Shown: positions 11,853 through 25,007 of the stretch, in pieces | How positions within the stretch are numbered: position 1 is the first letter of the stretch | How the letters are laid out: every line of letters starts with the position of its first letter | The notes under the pieces: model-generated | Seen by the model: only the letters and a program-made list of their open reading frames with translations | Told to the model about the DNA's origin: nothing | The model's database searches: none | Assembly (NCBI RefSeq): GCF_023101765.2 | Contig: NC_064229.1 | Coordinates: forward strand, 6,238,473-6,302,472 | Origin: Spodoptera frugiperda | Taxonomy: Eukaryota > Arthropoda > Insecta > Lepidoptera > Noctuidae | Direction of reading: 5' to 3' | DNA length: 64,000 nucleotides | Position numbers and translations under genes: made by a program

Positions 11853-12995
11853 ACCTAACCAAATAAGGCCTATGCCCCAATTAAGCCTATTTTGAAAATT
11901 TCCTACTTCCCGATGTCAAATGGTCGCCAAAGTTTGTAGAAGTGTGCATGCACATTACTTAACTAATTTGAGCACAGCAAGCAACCCGTGCCGCGATTAT
12001 GTTGGAACCTACAGACGAAAACAATCACGACGTGGAGCGCACTTTAGTTTTTATAAAATTCGAGTAGCGTAAACTGTTAGTATTTTTATATTTATCAGTA
12101 TACGACGTGCCGTGTTTTGTCTGTATGACAATTATACATTTAGCCATCTCCTCACATTAGTGAAATAGCTATAATATCGGTTTATTTCATATAATCGTTG
12201 TTTTGTTTACCTATGTGCCATGCCCTAATAAAGCCTACAAAAAAACCGTGTAGGCCTTATTACGGCATAGTTGTTTTTCAGTAATTTCATAGAAAACGGA
12301 TCACCACCTTCTGTCAAAAAGAAAGCCAATAGATTTTGCAAAAGATGTAAAACGCTGTTAAAATGGTAGAAAGGGGTAAACGGGGTGAATAGATACAGAA
12401 AAGGGTTGAATGGATATCGGGAAATTCTTCATAGTATCTATTCACCCTTCGAATTTTATGCACCCTGTTTTATCCGGTAGGCTGCTGCAGCCAGATATAA
12501 CTTCCAAAGAAGTACGCATCATCTAAAGAGTGGTTCGACTACACGAAAGCTAGGTCGGTCGCTAAATTGGCTACAGAACAAGAAGTTATTCTCATTCGTT
12601 TGACTGATGCTGGGGTACCGATGACTTCAAAGATGTTACTTGGGTATTACATGATGAGAAACTCGTTTAGCCTGATGTATAATGACCAAAATTAATTAAT
12701 AAGATCTCATTACATTTATTATAAGCATTGACAAAGTTTTGTTATAATTAAGAAGTTGAATACTTACTAGTTTTTATTGAGGCCTTATTAAGACATAGGG
12801 TTCCCAATAAGGCCAAAGTGACACTTTAGTTATTTGTGTTTACAAAATTGTAATTTTTGTTTCTAAAGCCAATTTGATTCCATTATTACAAAGTTTAATA
12901 AATAAATATAAGATTTTGAAATTATCAGCCCATTGTCATTTTAAACCTACGAGCTAGGCGGTAATAAAAATAAGGTAGGCCTTATTTGGTTAGTT
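11853..12995. mobile_element. TA-flanked DNA transposon relic, pogo/Tigger-like
   Basis: Ends ACCTAACCAAATAAGGCCTA (left) and its near-perfect inverse (right) are each flanked by TA (11851-11852, 12996-12997). The motif AATAAGGCC(T) recurs in both orientations at 11862, 12252, 12780, 12806 and 12977. A plus-strand frame from about 12510 to 12690 reads PKKYASSKEWFDYTKARSVA then LATEQEVILIRLTDAGVPMT, resembling the N-terminal CENP-B/psq helix-turn-helix of pogo-type transposases. The catalytic domain is absent, so it is non-autonomous. Family assignment is an inference. Confidence 0.65.
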
Positions 12996-12997
12996 TA

Positions 12998-14599
12998 CCT
13001 TACATTAGATTAGGGTAATTATTTAAATTAAACGTAAAGGGTTAAAATTCAATTAGATAATTTACGGGGGACACAATAAGGTTACGGTATTCGTCTAAAG
13101 ACACCGTGTTTAAGGTCGAGGTCCAGTAGAATTTGCTACGGGCTCCCGCGCTTGCATAAGCCGTCACTGACTTAAGGTCGATTTTTGAGAAGTCAGGGTC
13201 TAATTGTGGTTTTAAGTTAAAAAGTCTAAGTGATGATAATGGAGTAGATACTCATGGGTAAGTGATAAATTATCGCATTACTCGAGACATAGCTGGGGCA
13301 TTTTTAGTCTTTGAATATTTTCCCATCATCAGTGTAGTGAATAGCAATATTTTTGTTAATGTAGCCGTCATCCGAAAAACTACAGTCAAAAACGTAACTT
13401 TTCTACTCTACTTATTATAGAAACTGTCACATGACAATAACAAGCGGACTGACAGACAATAGTTATAAAATAGGATATGTCGGTCGGTAGTAGTCGGTAC
13501 AGTGGTACATGTGTACCACATTCTAATGCGTTTTTACGTCCGGTGCAAAATGTCGCATAATAATATTTAAATTCAACGCTCGGTATTTTGTACGGCAATT
13601 TAGATTTGTCGATTTAACGAGCAATTACCGCGATTGTGGAAAATGTTCAAACAACCTTTATATGCCACGGTGTTTCTCAATAGGTTAGGCTAGTGCAAAG
13701 CCATTAGTTTGGCCGACAATGTGTTTATCGAGATTCGTTTGATGAAATTGTTATTTAATGGCTGTTGCTACCGATTTTATCCCGCTAATACATACATGTT
13801 TGTTTAAATCACTAATAAGCTTACCTAGATATTTTGTGTGAGCATTGTGAAGTCGAAAAATAGAGTCGTCGCGTAAAAATGTTTGATTAGGGAATTACTC
13901 TCTAAATTAAATTGTCGATAAATGTATCTATCCTACCTTTCCTCTGAGAAAATGTTGAGATGTTAAGCGAAATAAACAACCTTAATTTTTAGTACTTCAG
14001 TTGTACCCTAAGTAATTAGAATGGCACAATCTTCGGCTTTTCAGCAACCACTACTGAATTGAACTACCACTGAAGCTTACGCTCAATCTGCCATATATTG
14101 CAGATGTTTATGTCAGTACTGGATGTGAACGGGCTGATCAAGCCCCATTATGAAATTAAGGCTAGGGACACCTATTACTAAAGTTTATAGAGGTAGATTG
14201 CATTAATTATACAGACCTACTCGTTAAAGGCTCCAAGCGGATTATCTCGCTCCTAAATTGCACTGATAAAGTCAGAATATGATTTCTTTGAAAGTGAAAC
14301 GTAGACACAAATCTCTTTGCAAATAGCCATAAAGATGGTCATAAAGTTATACGTTCACGTATCATGAAGGCTCATTATTGTGAGGAGTTTAGAGGAGAGC
14401 GTAAAATGAAATGACATTCCCACTTTATGACAATATCTCTGGTTTTATACAAAGCTTATTTTTTATTTGCATCATGGCATCATATTCTTACATGTACCTA
14501 AGTATCTATATCACAAAACTTTATAAGGTGGTTTACTATATTATCTTTAGAGTACCTAAGTAAGTTTGTGTAACCTGATACCTTTTTATTATATCAATA
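12998..14599. other. Unique AT-rich sequence, nothing recognised
   Basis: No ORF above background and no clear repeat between the pogo-like relic and the large palindromic element. Confidence 0.4.
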
Positions 14600-14601
14600 T
14601 A

Positions 14602-16414
14602 CAGGGTGTCCCTGAAATCGACGTCCAAAAGGCACCAGATGATCGGCAAGGTTCCAAATGTTATCAGAAAAATATAAAAAAATTCTAAGTCCAACAGTTT
14701 TTAAATTACAGTGACTTATGTGCTATCCACGAAAAAGTACACCCTGTGCCAGTCTTTTGACTCTTGTTGCTACAAATCTTTATTTTTTCTACTGCAGTCT
14801 TCCTTACATTATCCTGAATAGTGCTCCAGTAATATGGAATTATAAATTCTTAGCCAACTGCTTTAGTTTGGAAAATATTGTTAGTTTTAGAGGAACCAAA
14901 TACTCTGAATAAAATTTTCACCTTACTTTAAGTGACTGTACTGAATAAATTATGTATGGCGCTAGTTGTGGCAAATTTCACCAAAGTTGGCGCATTTAAT
15001 AAGGATTATAAAATGGTATAGCACTTTGCAAATTATTTCTTAAATTCGACACAAAAAAAGATTTTTCAAAGAAACTCCGTTTCGATGAATTTATTTGAAC
15101 TTACTAAAAATTCTTCTAGTGTACTCAAATCATACGTTATAACCTAGTATGCACTAGACAGCACTTTGCACGCTATTTGTTATCATCATGTTGAAAATCA
15201 GCGAGGATCTCTTGTCAAACAACATTGTCTGTTTACCCGTGATTTCGCTTGCAGCATTCGTCGGCAATATTATCACTAGACGAACTGGTGTTGTGCATCT
15301 CGAGCCATCGTACTCGGGCTTCGGCATTTTAGCTGAGCACTGGCTTTTCTGCGCCATGATGATTATTTATTTTTTAAATTATTTTTTGCTTTACCTGCAA
15401 TTCCTTGTAACGGTGCAAATAACGCTTTCTCGACAAACTAAAGAATATTTGATGCTTCATCCCGCATTTGATCACAAGGCATGAACACGTAACTTAATCG
15501 GAGGATTCACCCACTTCTTTTTTTTTTGATGAGGATATGACGAGTAATTGTGCGTAAGGGCTCATGTACACCATACCACTACCGCGTCGATATGCTGTGT
15601 ACATGAATCTGCCGCGTCCGTTCCTTTTGATTTTACTATACATTTGATAATGTATTTGATGCACTATGAACATCATATTGCAATCATTCAATATTATTTA
15701 GTGAAACATGATACACAACATCAGTTCCTCTAGTAAGTCTAGTAATATTGCCGACGAAAGCTGCAAGCGAAATCATGAGTAGACAGACAATGTTGTTTGA
15801 CAAGAGATCCTCGCTGATTTTCAACATGATGATACCAAATAGCGTGCAAAGTGCTGTCTAGTGCATACTAGGTTATAACGTATGATTTGAGTACACTAGA
15901 AGAATTTTTAGTAAGTTCAAATAAATTCATCGAAACGGAGTTTCTTTGAAAAATCTTTTTTTGTGTCGAATTTAAGAAATAATTTGCAAAGTGCTATACC
16001 ATTTTATAATCCTTATTAAATGCGCCAACTTTGGTGAAATTTGCCACTACTAGCGCCATACATAATTTATTCAGTACAGTCACTTAAAGTAAGGTGAAAA
16101 TTTTATTCAGAGTATTTGGTTCCTCTAAAACTAACAATATTTTCCAAACTAAAGCAGTTGGCTAAGAATTTATGATTCCATATTACTGGAGCACTATTCA
16201 GGATAATGTAAGGAAGACTGCAGACGAAAAAATAAAGATTTGTAGCAACAAGAGTCAAAAGACTGGCACAGGGTGTACTTTTTCGTGGATAACACATAAG
16301 TCACTGTAATTTAAAAACTGTAGGACTTAGATTTTTTTTTATATTTTTCTGATAACATTTGGAACCTTGCCGATCATCTGGTGCCTGTTGGACGTCGATT
16401 TCAGGGACACCCTG
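14602..16414. mobile_element. Large palindromic (foldback) DNA element, 1813 bp, TA-flanked
   Basis: Left arm 14602 to about 15283 and right arm about 15732 to 16414 are inverted copies with only scattered differences. The ends are CAGGGTGTCCCTGAAATCGA and its inverse, with TA on both sides (14600-14601, 16415-16416). The spacer is about 450 bp. Each arm carries an intact 65-codon frame (14718-14912 plus, 16103-16297 minus) differing at two residues. The left arm and spacer also hold a hydrophobic 98-codon plus-strand ORF (15188-15484). No transposase is recognisable, so the element is non-autonomous. The TA target fits the Tc1/mariner superfamily but does not prove it. Confidence 0.88.
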
Positions 16415-16489
16415 TAGAATAGGTGCTATGGCAATCGTTTGATATAAAAACGTGTCCTTTCCAGTAGGTGAGCAAATAAATAAGTCATT

Positions 16490-16618
16490 TTTTCAGGTGG
16501 AAAAATTATCCAATGACTTCTCCCGCTATCAGTGTGGTGTCAGAGTCTTACCTACTCATTAAAAACCACCCTGTGCTACTCCTGCTCCTCGAGTCGGATC
16601 CTCGGCAACCCTTAAGTC
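16490..16618 (-). repeat. LINE/SINE tail, inverted
   Basis: ATCCAATGACTTCTCCCGC, CAGAGTCTTAC and AAAACCACCCTGT are the reverse complement of the noctuid 3' tail. Confidence 0.75.
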
Positions 16619-18027
16619 CTCCTCGGCGCATCTAAAGGTCTAAAGAGTCTAAATAGTTAGTTCTTATGATACGTTTCACATCTACTTTTACCAACCGATT
16701 ATACAGTTACAAACAAATCATTTTCACATTCAAGTAAGTAAGTAAGTGCTACTTCGAATTAGATTTACTGAAAGGCTAGGTTCGTGCAGCGACGTGGCTG
16801 CGAAGACATTGACAATTCTCGAAATGTAGGTCTATAGGTCGAAGCGAGGCAGATCGTGGCCTAGGTACGCTATGGTTTTTGCCATGAATACTTGTGCTGT
16901 GGTAAACTGGAGCACATCCGTGTGAACGGGGCACGCTCGCGTATTGTTTTCCCTCTTGTCATCTCTTGTATTAAATGCTTTTTACCGTAATGAGCAATAT
17001 TGAATCTTAAGTCGAGTTTTTTGAAGGTTTATTTCGAATTGGAATACAAATTATGGTTTCTAAGATGTTAAAAAATGAAATATGCTATTAATACGGAGTC
17101 TGAAATTGGGCCCACTTTATTATATTACCGAAAAAAAATATGTCTACTCGACTAATCTACTCTAAGCACACCTTTGCCTCAGCTTTTTTACAAAGCACGA
17201 ACGTGTTTCCTGGAAAGATTAGTTAAGGAGTTTAAAAATAAATCGATTTGTAGAAATATCGAATGTTGATACTTCATAAACCCAATTTCCAATGTAAACA
17301 AACGATAGCGGCCAAAATAATACAGACGCCACTTCTTTTGTTTATTTTTATTTTTTGTTCGGTTGCGCAATGTCGTAATTCACAGTCTGATTGGCTGTCA
17401 GATTGCTCTTTCGTCTGGTTTAAACTAGACTAACATAGTCTCTGGATTGTTTCAGTACAACCTATTTTTTACTGTATTTTTATAATGCAGTTAGTTAAAG
17501 TTGTTTTGCAGTATCAACTTACACTAATCTATATTTCTGAAATACTATTTATACTTTTAATGGTTTTTATTGAAGTATGAAAATATATTAAGATTAGAAT
17601 ACACAATTATATTGTACATAAGAATGTAGAGAAAACAGTCGAGTATTACCGAACCGAACCATACTTAGTAACATGGTTTACGATAATTAAGTACTACGCG
17701 AAAACATCAACAAATGATCGCCACAAACCATTATACCCATAAGTGGGTACAAAAAATCATTAAAGATAATGAAGCAGCCCGGCAGAGTAAAGTATTAAGT
17801 ATCATTCAGTGAGTAAATCAAAACATTCCGGCTAATTATTTTCAAACATCATGTGTGACGGAGTGAGCAGTTTCCAAGTAACGTGACACTGATGAACATA
17901 CACTAGCTACAGTATCCTACTATTATAGCGGCAACTAACCCATAACTAAGTGAAAGTTTGTGTTTGTTTGTATTATTTAAAAACTTCAAAGTGCCAGTGG
18001 TATTGTAGCGGTAATTATTTTAAACGA

Positions 18028-18130
18028 GCATACGGATAACCTAATGGTAAGCCATTTCTGCCGCCTTTGGACACCCGAAACATCAGAATCGTTACAAGTG
18101 CGTTGCCGGCCTTTTTGGTCTTAGGAATGG
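18028..18130 (+). repeat. Truncated LINE 3' tail
   Basis: ACCTAATGGTAAGCCATTTC and CACCCGAAACATCAGAAT, then GTTACAAGTGCGTTGCCGGC, are diagnostic of a lepidopteran LINE tail also present at 57014. Confidence 0.65.
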
Positions 18131-19258
18131 TATGGTTTTATTAGGTATTGTCTTGAGTATCTTTCTTATATTTTGGTGGACCACATTTTGCTTTTTTCCC
18201 GGATCACCGGTTGGTAACCACTGTCGTAAACAAACGATTCAAAGTGTGTAAGTACATAATAAAAATAGTTATAGTATAATAGAGAATTTTACAAGATATG
18301 CAAAAATTACAATGATCTAGAACTTTGTCAACAGATTACAAAAATTAAGACTTGATAGACATACTCTTTCTTCGAGGATTATACAGTATAATACCCTTTA
18401 CATATTTGTTTAAGAAAACGACATTGTTTAAGAAAGGTCCATATTATTTAACTTCATAGTTAAAATTAAGTAAAGTAGCTATCTATCTCTGTAGCATAGT
18501 TCATTAAAATCAGTTCAGTAGTTTTTGTGTGAAGATGTAACTAACAGACGTATATATGTAGGTAGGTTCTTTCGTATTTGTAATTTAGTATGGAACGTTA
18601 TCGGAAGTAGGTAGTAATTACTAGCTAAGGTTAGAGATATAGACCCTACTTATCTTCATTTTGTGTGAGTAATAGGTAAAACACAAACCATAGTAAGTAA
18701 CTATATGTACCAATATCTATACATATTATGTTGGTAGTACCTATACATATACCGTACTAAAGCTATTTAAAGAAAGTAAAAGAAGTATTCTAATTTTAAA
18801 TGCAGAATATGAATAAGAGACCGCGAATGAAGACCATAGAGTACAATTATATTATAATAATTGATTGACTAAGTAGGAAATACATTGTTCGCTCATCCCT
18901 CAAAGAATTCACGATAGTATGTTATGAAAACTGAAGACGTTTACGAATAAACTTCCAATCGAACAAGACTACTATTGTGTTGAGAGGAATGGCGTACGCA
19001 CATGGCTGCCGATTGTCAGCCGCATACATCTACCTTATCAGTTTCAGAGAATAGATCAGGATGGGACCATAAACTAAGCTGTAGGTAACATGGCAGTGTT
19101 TCTAGGTATCTAGACAATAATGTACAACAAGCAGCTAGTTAGAAGGTTTTATATGTAGCTATATTAATTATTGGGAACTTCTTCAAGCCTGTTTTCGCCG
19201 AGAAGATCCCGGTCTTCTTTTTTAAGAGCATGGCCTGGATGTTATGCAGTAAGCCACT

Positions 19259-19405
19259 CTTATGCCCGAATACTCAAACGCTACTCAATTTTAAGACGAT
19301 CTCAAATGTAGTTCTGTCACTATCAATTCTTTATAAAAAGACAGAGATAGCACGATATTTAAGTACAACTTAAAATTGAGTAGCGTTTGAGTATTCGGGC
19401 GTTAG
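19259..19405. mobile_element. MITE, family B, well-preserved copy
   Basis: Inverted ends GCCCGAATACTCAAACGCTA and the near-perfect reverse, with inner stem to CTCAATTTTAAG. It matches 7504-7647 closely and is younger by arm similarity. Confidence 0.85.
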
Positions 19406-20184
19406 TGATCATACCAGGTTAAGTCAAACTGGTCATCTGTAATGACGAGAAGTTAAACAAACTACTCTCTGGCGTGACGATCGCACTTGTTGTGTTCGTG
19501 TATATCGTGGGTCGAACAAGATTGGTCAGATCACAATATGGTGGTCTGGGCACTTTCTTAAATGCTGATTAGGTGTTTTAAGAAGACACATTTATAAGTA
19601 TTCAGATTTTTCCGGTAAAATAAACATGTAGGTATTTAGATTCTCATCAACATACAAATACAAGTATGTGTCTATTTAATTAATAAATTGATATTAATTT
19701 GCTCACACTTTTATAGCGGTTCCTTATCGTTCCAAATAGGGTCCCCTAACAGGCAGGAAAACCAAATTTAAAACGTGGTGATTATTTAGTCATTTAATTT
19801 ATTCAGGAAAAAAACAGCAGCAATACTATACATATACCTACATGATTCAATATAGGAAAAAGAAATTCAAAAATACATTAATAATATCGCAGCCAATTGT
19901 AATATCCGCATAATTAACAGAAATAATTAATGATAAGGAATGCTGTTGGGTAAAATATTACAAGATTATCAATAATGATCAATGGAAAAACATATTATAA
20001 TCAGACTTTAAACTTATTTTTTTAGTTTGGAATAAAAGAAATACATAAAAAAAAACATGCAAAATAGAAATACCAAAGAGACTAGTTAATGATTACCTAT
20101 TAATGAAAACAATTAAAATAATAAATGAATTTTTAATATCTAATGAAACTAACAAACCTATGGCATATAGTAATTATGTCCTTT

Positions 20185-20395
20185 ATAACATACTAGCTAC
20201 TTCCGCGCGGTTTTACCCGCTTTGCTCGGCTCCTATTGGTCATAGCGTGATGTTTTATAGCCTTCCTCGATAAATGGACTATACAACACAAATGCAAATC
20301 GGACCAGTATTTTCGGAGATTGACGCGTTCAAACAAACAAACAAACAAACAAACAAACAAACAAACTCTTCAGCTTTATAATATTAGTATAGATA
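20185..20395 (+). repeat. Metulj-type dispersed element with (AAAC)n
   Basis: Starts CTAGCTACTTCCGCGCGG, contains AAATCGGACCAGTATTTTCG, nine or so AAAC units (about 20329-20364), and ends CTTTATAATATTAGTATAGA. This is a widespread lepidopteran element type; the name is from memory. Confidence 0.75.
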
Positions 20396-20689
20396 GTTTC
20401 GTACTGATATTGGCAAGGTTGAGTGTTCTACGTGCACTTTAATTTGATATCAACACTTGTGTACATATTAATATTTCATTTAGATTTCTTAATGAAGATG
20501 CTTGTACCTATGTGTTACGTTAGCTATAATAATAATCAACCTTTCAATACACAACACACCACAACTAAACAACTGTGATAACGAATTTGTACTTTATTTT
20601 TTTGCAGTAAGGTCCTAATCTCATTATAGGAATTTAAAAGATTGGGGTGGCTTACGCTTGTACGTAACGTGTTAAATGAATGGTAAGTA

Positions 20690-20837
20690 TCCGGAGCTAC
20701 GGACTACCTAGCGGGTTTACCGGGGCTCTGGCTCGAAAAGCAGGAGTAGAAACGGGGTGGTTTTTAGTCAGTAAGAGTCTGACATTCCCTTTCGCAAGGC
20801 AGAAGAAGTCATTGGATGATTTTCCCCCTTAAAAAAA
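20690..20837 (+). repeat. LINE/SINE tail with CCGGAGCTAC start
   Basis: Includes GGGTTTACCGGGGCTCTGGC, GAAACGGGGTGGTTTTTAGT and an A-rich end; one of the longer tail copies. Confidence 0.85.
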
Positions 20838-21143
20838 TCAAATAAAATAGGTAGTAAGTACTTGAGTATGTAAATGCAATAAAGAATTGAGAATTAATTC
20901 CATTTCCATGAATTTTCATGAATTAATAAATCACTGGTTAGATAAAGAATTGATGATCCGTGTTGTGTGGCACTTTTCCAATAACAGATAAACATAGCAC
21001 TCGTTAACCAGAGTACTTAATTAAAATATAAACTAGCCATTGTTTCCTTTTTGGTACTTGCGTATCTCGAGGTCTGTCTACGGTAGATACAAATAGCATT
21101 ATGAACAGAAATGATTGGATTCAGTATCCTAACTGAATAATAG

Positions 21144-21300
21144 TCCGGAGCTGCGGACCACCTAGCGAGTTTACTGGGGCTCCGGCTCGAAATCAGGAGT
21201 AAGAACGGGGTGGTTTTTAGTCAGTAAGAGTCTGATACTCTCTCTCGCCTCGCTCAAGGTGGGAGATGTCATTGAATGATTTTCCGCCCTTGGAAAAAAT
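21144..21300 (+). repeat. LINE/SINE tail with target-site duplication
   Basis: A longer tail copy (TCCGGAGCTGCGGACCACCT to an A-rich end) flanked by TAACTGAATAA (21130-21140) and TAACTGAATTA (21300-21310), as expected of target-primed reverse transcription. Confidence 0.88.
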
Positions 21301-21427
21301 AACTGAATTATTCAGTTAGTAGAATCGATTACTAATGTGAATAAAAGCTACAATATTGTCGATCTCCGTAAAAGTCTGTGCTATGGTAGCAGTTCTTTTG
21401 TCGATTACATTAAGTAGGTAGGTACCA

Positions 21428-21576
21428 TAAGATCGGGTTTCTTTGACTTTAGGAGATAAGTTTGACCCAAACATTTAGACCAATGAAAATTAAAATATAC
21501 GCTTTGTTCTGGATTCCTATTGGTTATAGAATTTGGGTCAAAGTTACCCCATTACGGTCAAAGCAACCCGATCTTA
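21428..21576. mobile_element. MITE, family D (149 bp)
   Basis: Inverted ends TAAGATCGGGTTTCTTTGAC and, reverse complemented, TAAGATCGGGTTGCTTTGAC (19/20). Confidence 0.75.
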
Positions 21577-22060
21577 CCGATATATGTATAAAATGTATTA
21601 ATAAAAGTATCTAATCTAAATCGTAGATACAGGGAGATAAGTAGTATTTACTTATAGTGCTTACCTAAGCTCCTATCTATATCCGCTTTTAATGCGGATA
21701 TATATTAAGATAGTATCTATAAAATGTAAAAATGTAAACTTATCACCTGCTAAGCAAAATCCTTTTCTCCCATTGAAAACGAACACCACGCTTGCTGAAG
21801 GCGGATTGGCGATTTCAGATTACGTCAAGTTGACTGAGTCAAGGTTTACTGACGATCACGGTGAGGCTCAAGAGAGTCACGGGTCTTCTTAGGAATATGA
21901 CGGAAACAGTGATTACAATGAGAGTTCTAGGTCAATGAAGAGAACCCGGTATCCCTTATTGGTAGTGATAGTAACCCGCAAAGTTCAGTGACGTAACAAT
22001 GTCACACTCTCGAGTTTTTCTGCTAAAGTTAGGAGCCTTTTGAAGGGTTCCCAAGATGTA

Positions 22061-22203
22061 TCTAGTAGCGGGTTTACCGAGGCTCCGGTTAGAAAAGCAG
22101 GAGTAGAAACTGGGTTGTTTTTAGTCAGTAAGAGTCTGACACTCCCTCTCGCCTCGCCCAAGGCGGGAGACGTCATTTGACGATTTTCCCACCTCAAAAA
22201 AAG
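22061..22203 (+). repeat. LINE/SINE tail
   Basis: GCGGGTTTACCGAGGCTCCG, TTTTTAGTCAGTAAGAGTCT, GCCCAAGGCGGGAGACGTCA and a poly(A) end. Confidence 0.85.
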
Positions 22204-22927
22204 ACATAAAAAGATGGTTTCCTTACGATGCTTTCCGTCAACGTTTGTGTGTGACAAAATTAATTTTGTGAACTGGAGTTTGAAGTGTAAAGAGCTATTG
22301 TCTCGTTATCTACGTTTCAAGTGATCTACCTATTAATTTACAAATTACTATCTATTTCTTTTCAAAGGTGATTGTGAAACATGTTTTATTTTCAGTTTTT
22401 TTTTATATATTTTCTTTCTTTGAACTTTTACTAGAATAGAATTTACATACGTATCTACATAGGAACATATTATGATACCTAAATGTACCTATCTACAAAA
22501 AGAATGGTAACTATGTTCCTCACGGTTTATAAAGGAGGATTCTTCATATGAAGTATTTTAATGAATTAGCTAGAGTTTGTATGTTCATTAAAATATTGAG
22601 TGAAAGCAAATTGACTATAGTTACACTACATGATATAATATCACGGTTAAATTGACATAGTAGTTAGGTACCTACATCAACATATAATTGTAATCTTGTA
22701 CATTATAATTGGTATCACTTACTTAGATACAGTCCATTTATAATTAGGTAGTTGTATAGCAGATTACACATTCATATGTATGTAATTTTCTCATATTTTA
22801 TCTGTTTTGTTTAATAAACACACCCATAAAACCGCAATTAGCTATGTTTACTTATCTACATAATAAAACAAAACCAAAAAAAATATAATTATAGTTAGGT
22901 ATTCTTGTTTATAACTGTTTTATTCCA

Positions 22928-24310
22928 GACTAGCTTTTGCCCGCGACTTCGTTCGCGTGGAATAGTGACTTCCGGCAAATTTTTGGTTTTAACCACATAG
23001 TTCCCGATCTCGCGGGATCTCTTCAAAAATGAGATGTGGAAGATATTCCAGGGAACTCTTCAAAAATCAACATAATGAGCTCTGCGTTTGAATTTAATAG
23101 ATGTATACTCACTTCGGGCATTGAAAAAATAGTTTAAAAACGGACTTAAACTAACTTAAAACTAAAGAAAGCTACGAATTACGAATTTATAACAATTAAA
23201 AAAGAAACTATATTACAACCTATCCTCTATGCTATAATAACCAAGCTTAAACTACAGTAACTACTAATAATCGATATCAAACTAAACCTACGTTAAATAG
23301 TTTAACCAAAAAACCAGGAAAACCCAACAAATAAACTTATTAATTGACAAATACAACGAAACCAATTTAGAATATACGAAACAGCAGGACCACTACAGAC
23401 AATTAATCATACGACTGATAATACACTTTTTCTACGATAGTACCGAAGCGCTCGGCCGATACCCAACCAAATGAATGTAACGAAACCATAGCGCGATCTA
23501 TTTCGATCCCAACGCCATCTATCGAGGATAAAGACAACTTGGATTATTTATTTATACTCCGTTCGGGCATTTTCTTTGTACTAAAAGTTTAATTATATTG
23601 ATATTATTTTTTTCATACCTTTTTACTATTTATTTACTTTTTTTCGATGAATTAAAACAATAACATGAACCGAAGTCGTGTAACGATCGACATAGAATTA
23701 TCTATACTCCGTTAGAGCATTTTCTTTGTACTATATGTTTTATTATATTGATATTATTTTTTTCATACCTTTTTACTATTTATTTACTTTTTTTCGATAA
23801 ATTAAAACAATAACATGAACAGAAGTCGTGTAACGATCGACATAGAATTATTTATAAATAATTTATTTCTTATTTTTATTTTTTGATTTTTGAAATAAAA
23901 ATATATCTATGTCCTTTCTAAGGTTCTAAACTATATCTGTACCAAATTTCAACCAAATCCGTCAAATAGTTGCGGAGATTAATGGTATAAGCATAGAATG
24001 TTCGACGTGATTCTTTAATTTGACATAACTTTTTTATTTATGAACCGATTGACATGAAACAAACACTAAATGTAAATTTAAGCATCCCACAATATATTCG
24101 TTTAAACCGCATCCAACTCGGATCAGCCGTTTCTGAGATTAGCGCGCACAGACGAACAGACAAACAGACAAACAGACAAACAGACAAAAAAAAAGTTAAT
24201 TACATTTTTGGGTTCGACATCGACATAACAATAACCCCTGCTATTTTTTTTATTTTTATTTTCAATGTACAGACAGCACTTTTCTACGATTTTATTATAT
24301 GTATAGATAC
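22928..24310 (+). repeat. Long Metulj-type element with internal tandem duplication
   Basis: Starts GACTAGCTTTTGCCCGCGAC and ends TTTATTATATGTATAGAT. It contains (AAACAGAC)n at about 24155-24186. A 150 bp unit is tandemly duplicated at 23553-23702 and 23703-23852. The ORF read through its 3' part is not a gene. Confidence 0.7.
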
Positions 24311-25007
24311 TATAGATATAAAGATTTATTATAATTGCGAGGCAGTTTCAGCAACCGTTTAGCTGAAATTAGCTTTTATAGATAATTTTATCTGGATTTT
24401 TAAAGTAAATTTCTTAATTATTATTTTTATTGTCAAATGTTTATATGTATTCTAGTTTCATTTTTAAAATAATGGCTAAACGAAATAATTTTAATACCTG
24501 TGTACCTACCTAGGTTTTAAATACCGTGGAATAAACTAATTAGCAGAAACTGTAAAGATTGTACCTAAAGTGAAGGTATCTACTTATCAATCAAATAATA
24601 AGGAAAAGTAAATTGTGGAAATAATAACTTACGTAAGTAATGCAAGCGACATAATGTAGTCGTACGTCGTGTTATTTATTTATTGTAAATCGAGACTTGG
24701 TTGAATTATTCACTGTACACATACCGCAGTCTTTGGTAGGAAATAGAAAAACATGACTAAAAGTACAAGTATTTTCTTCCATCACGAACGTAGGCACACT
24801 CTTTGAATATTCTAAGAAAAAATGCCGGAATAACACAATTTTCAGTCAATTTTTAACGCGAGAATCATTCTGATTTCTGATTCAAAGACCTCTCTATACG
24901 ATGCGGGAAGTATTTATTTACACACACAGTAAGATAAGAAATAGAATCGAATAAACAGATTCCGTAAAATAAATATACATATATAAATAATATAATATTG
25001 TACTTAC

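Noticed and set aside
20329..24186. AAAC and AAACAGAC arrays as CRISPR-like repeats
   Set aside because: They are microsatellite parts of dispersed elements, with no spacers.
24054..24362. 102-codon plus-strand ORF
   Set aside because: Lies inside the Metulj-type repeat, across its AAACAGAC array.
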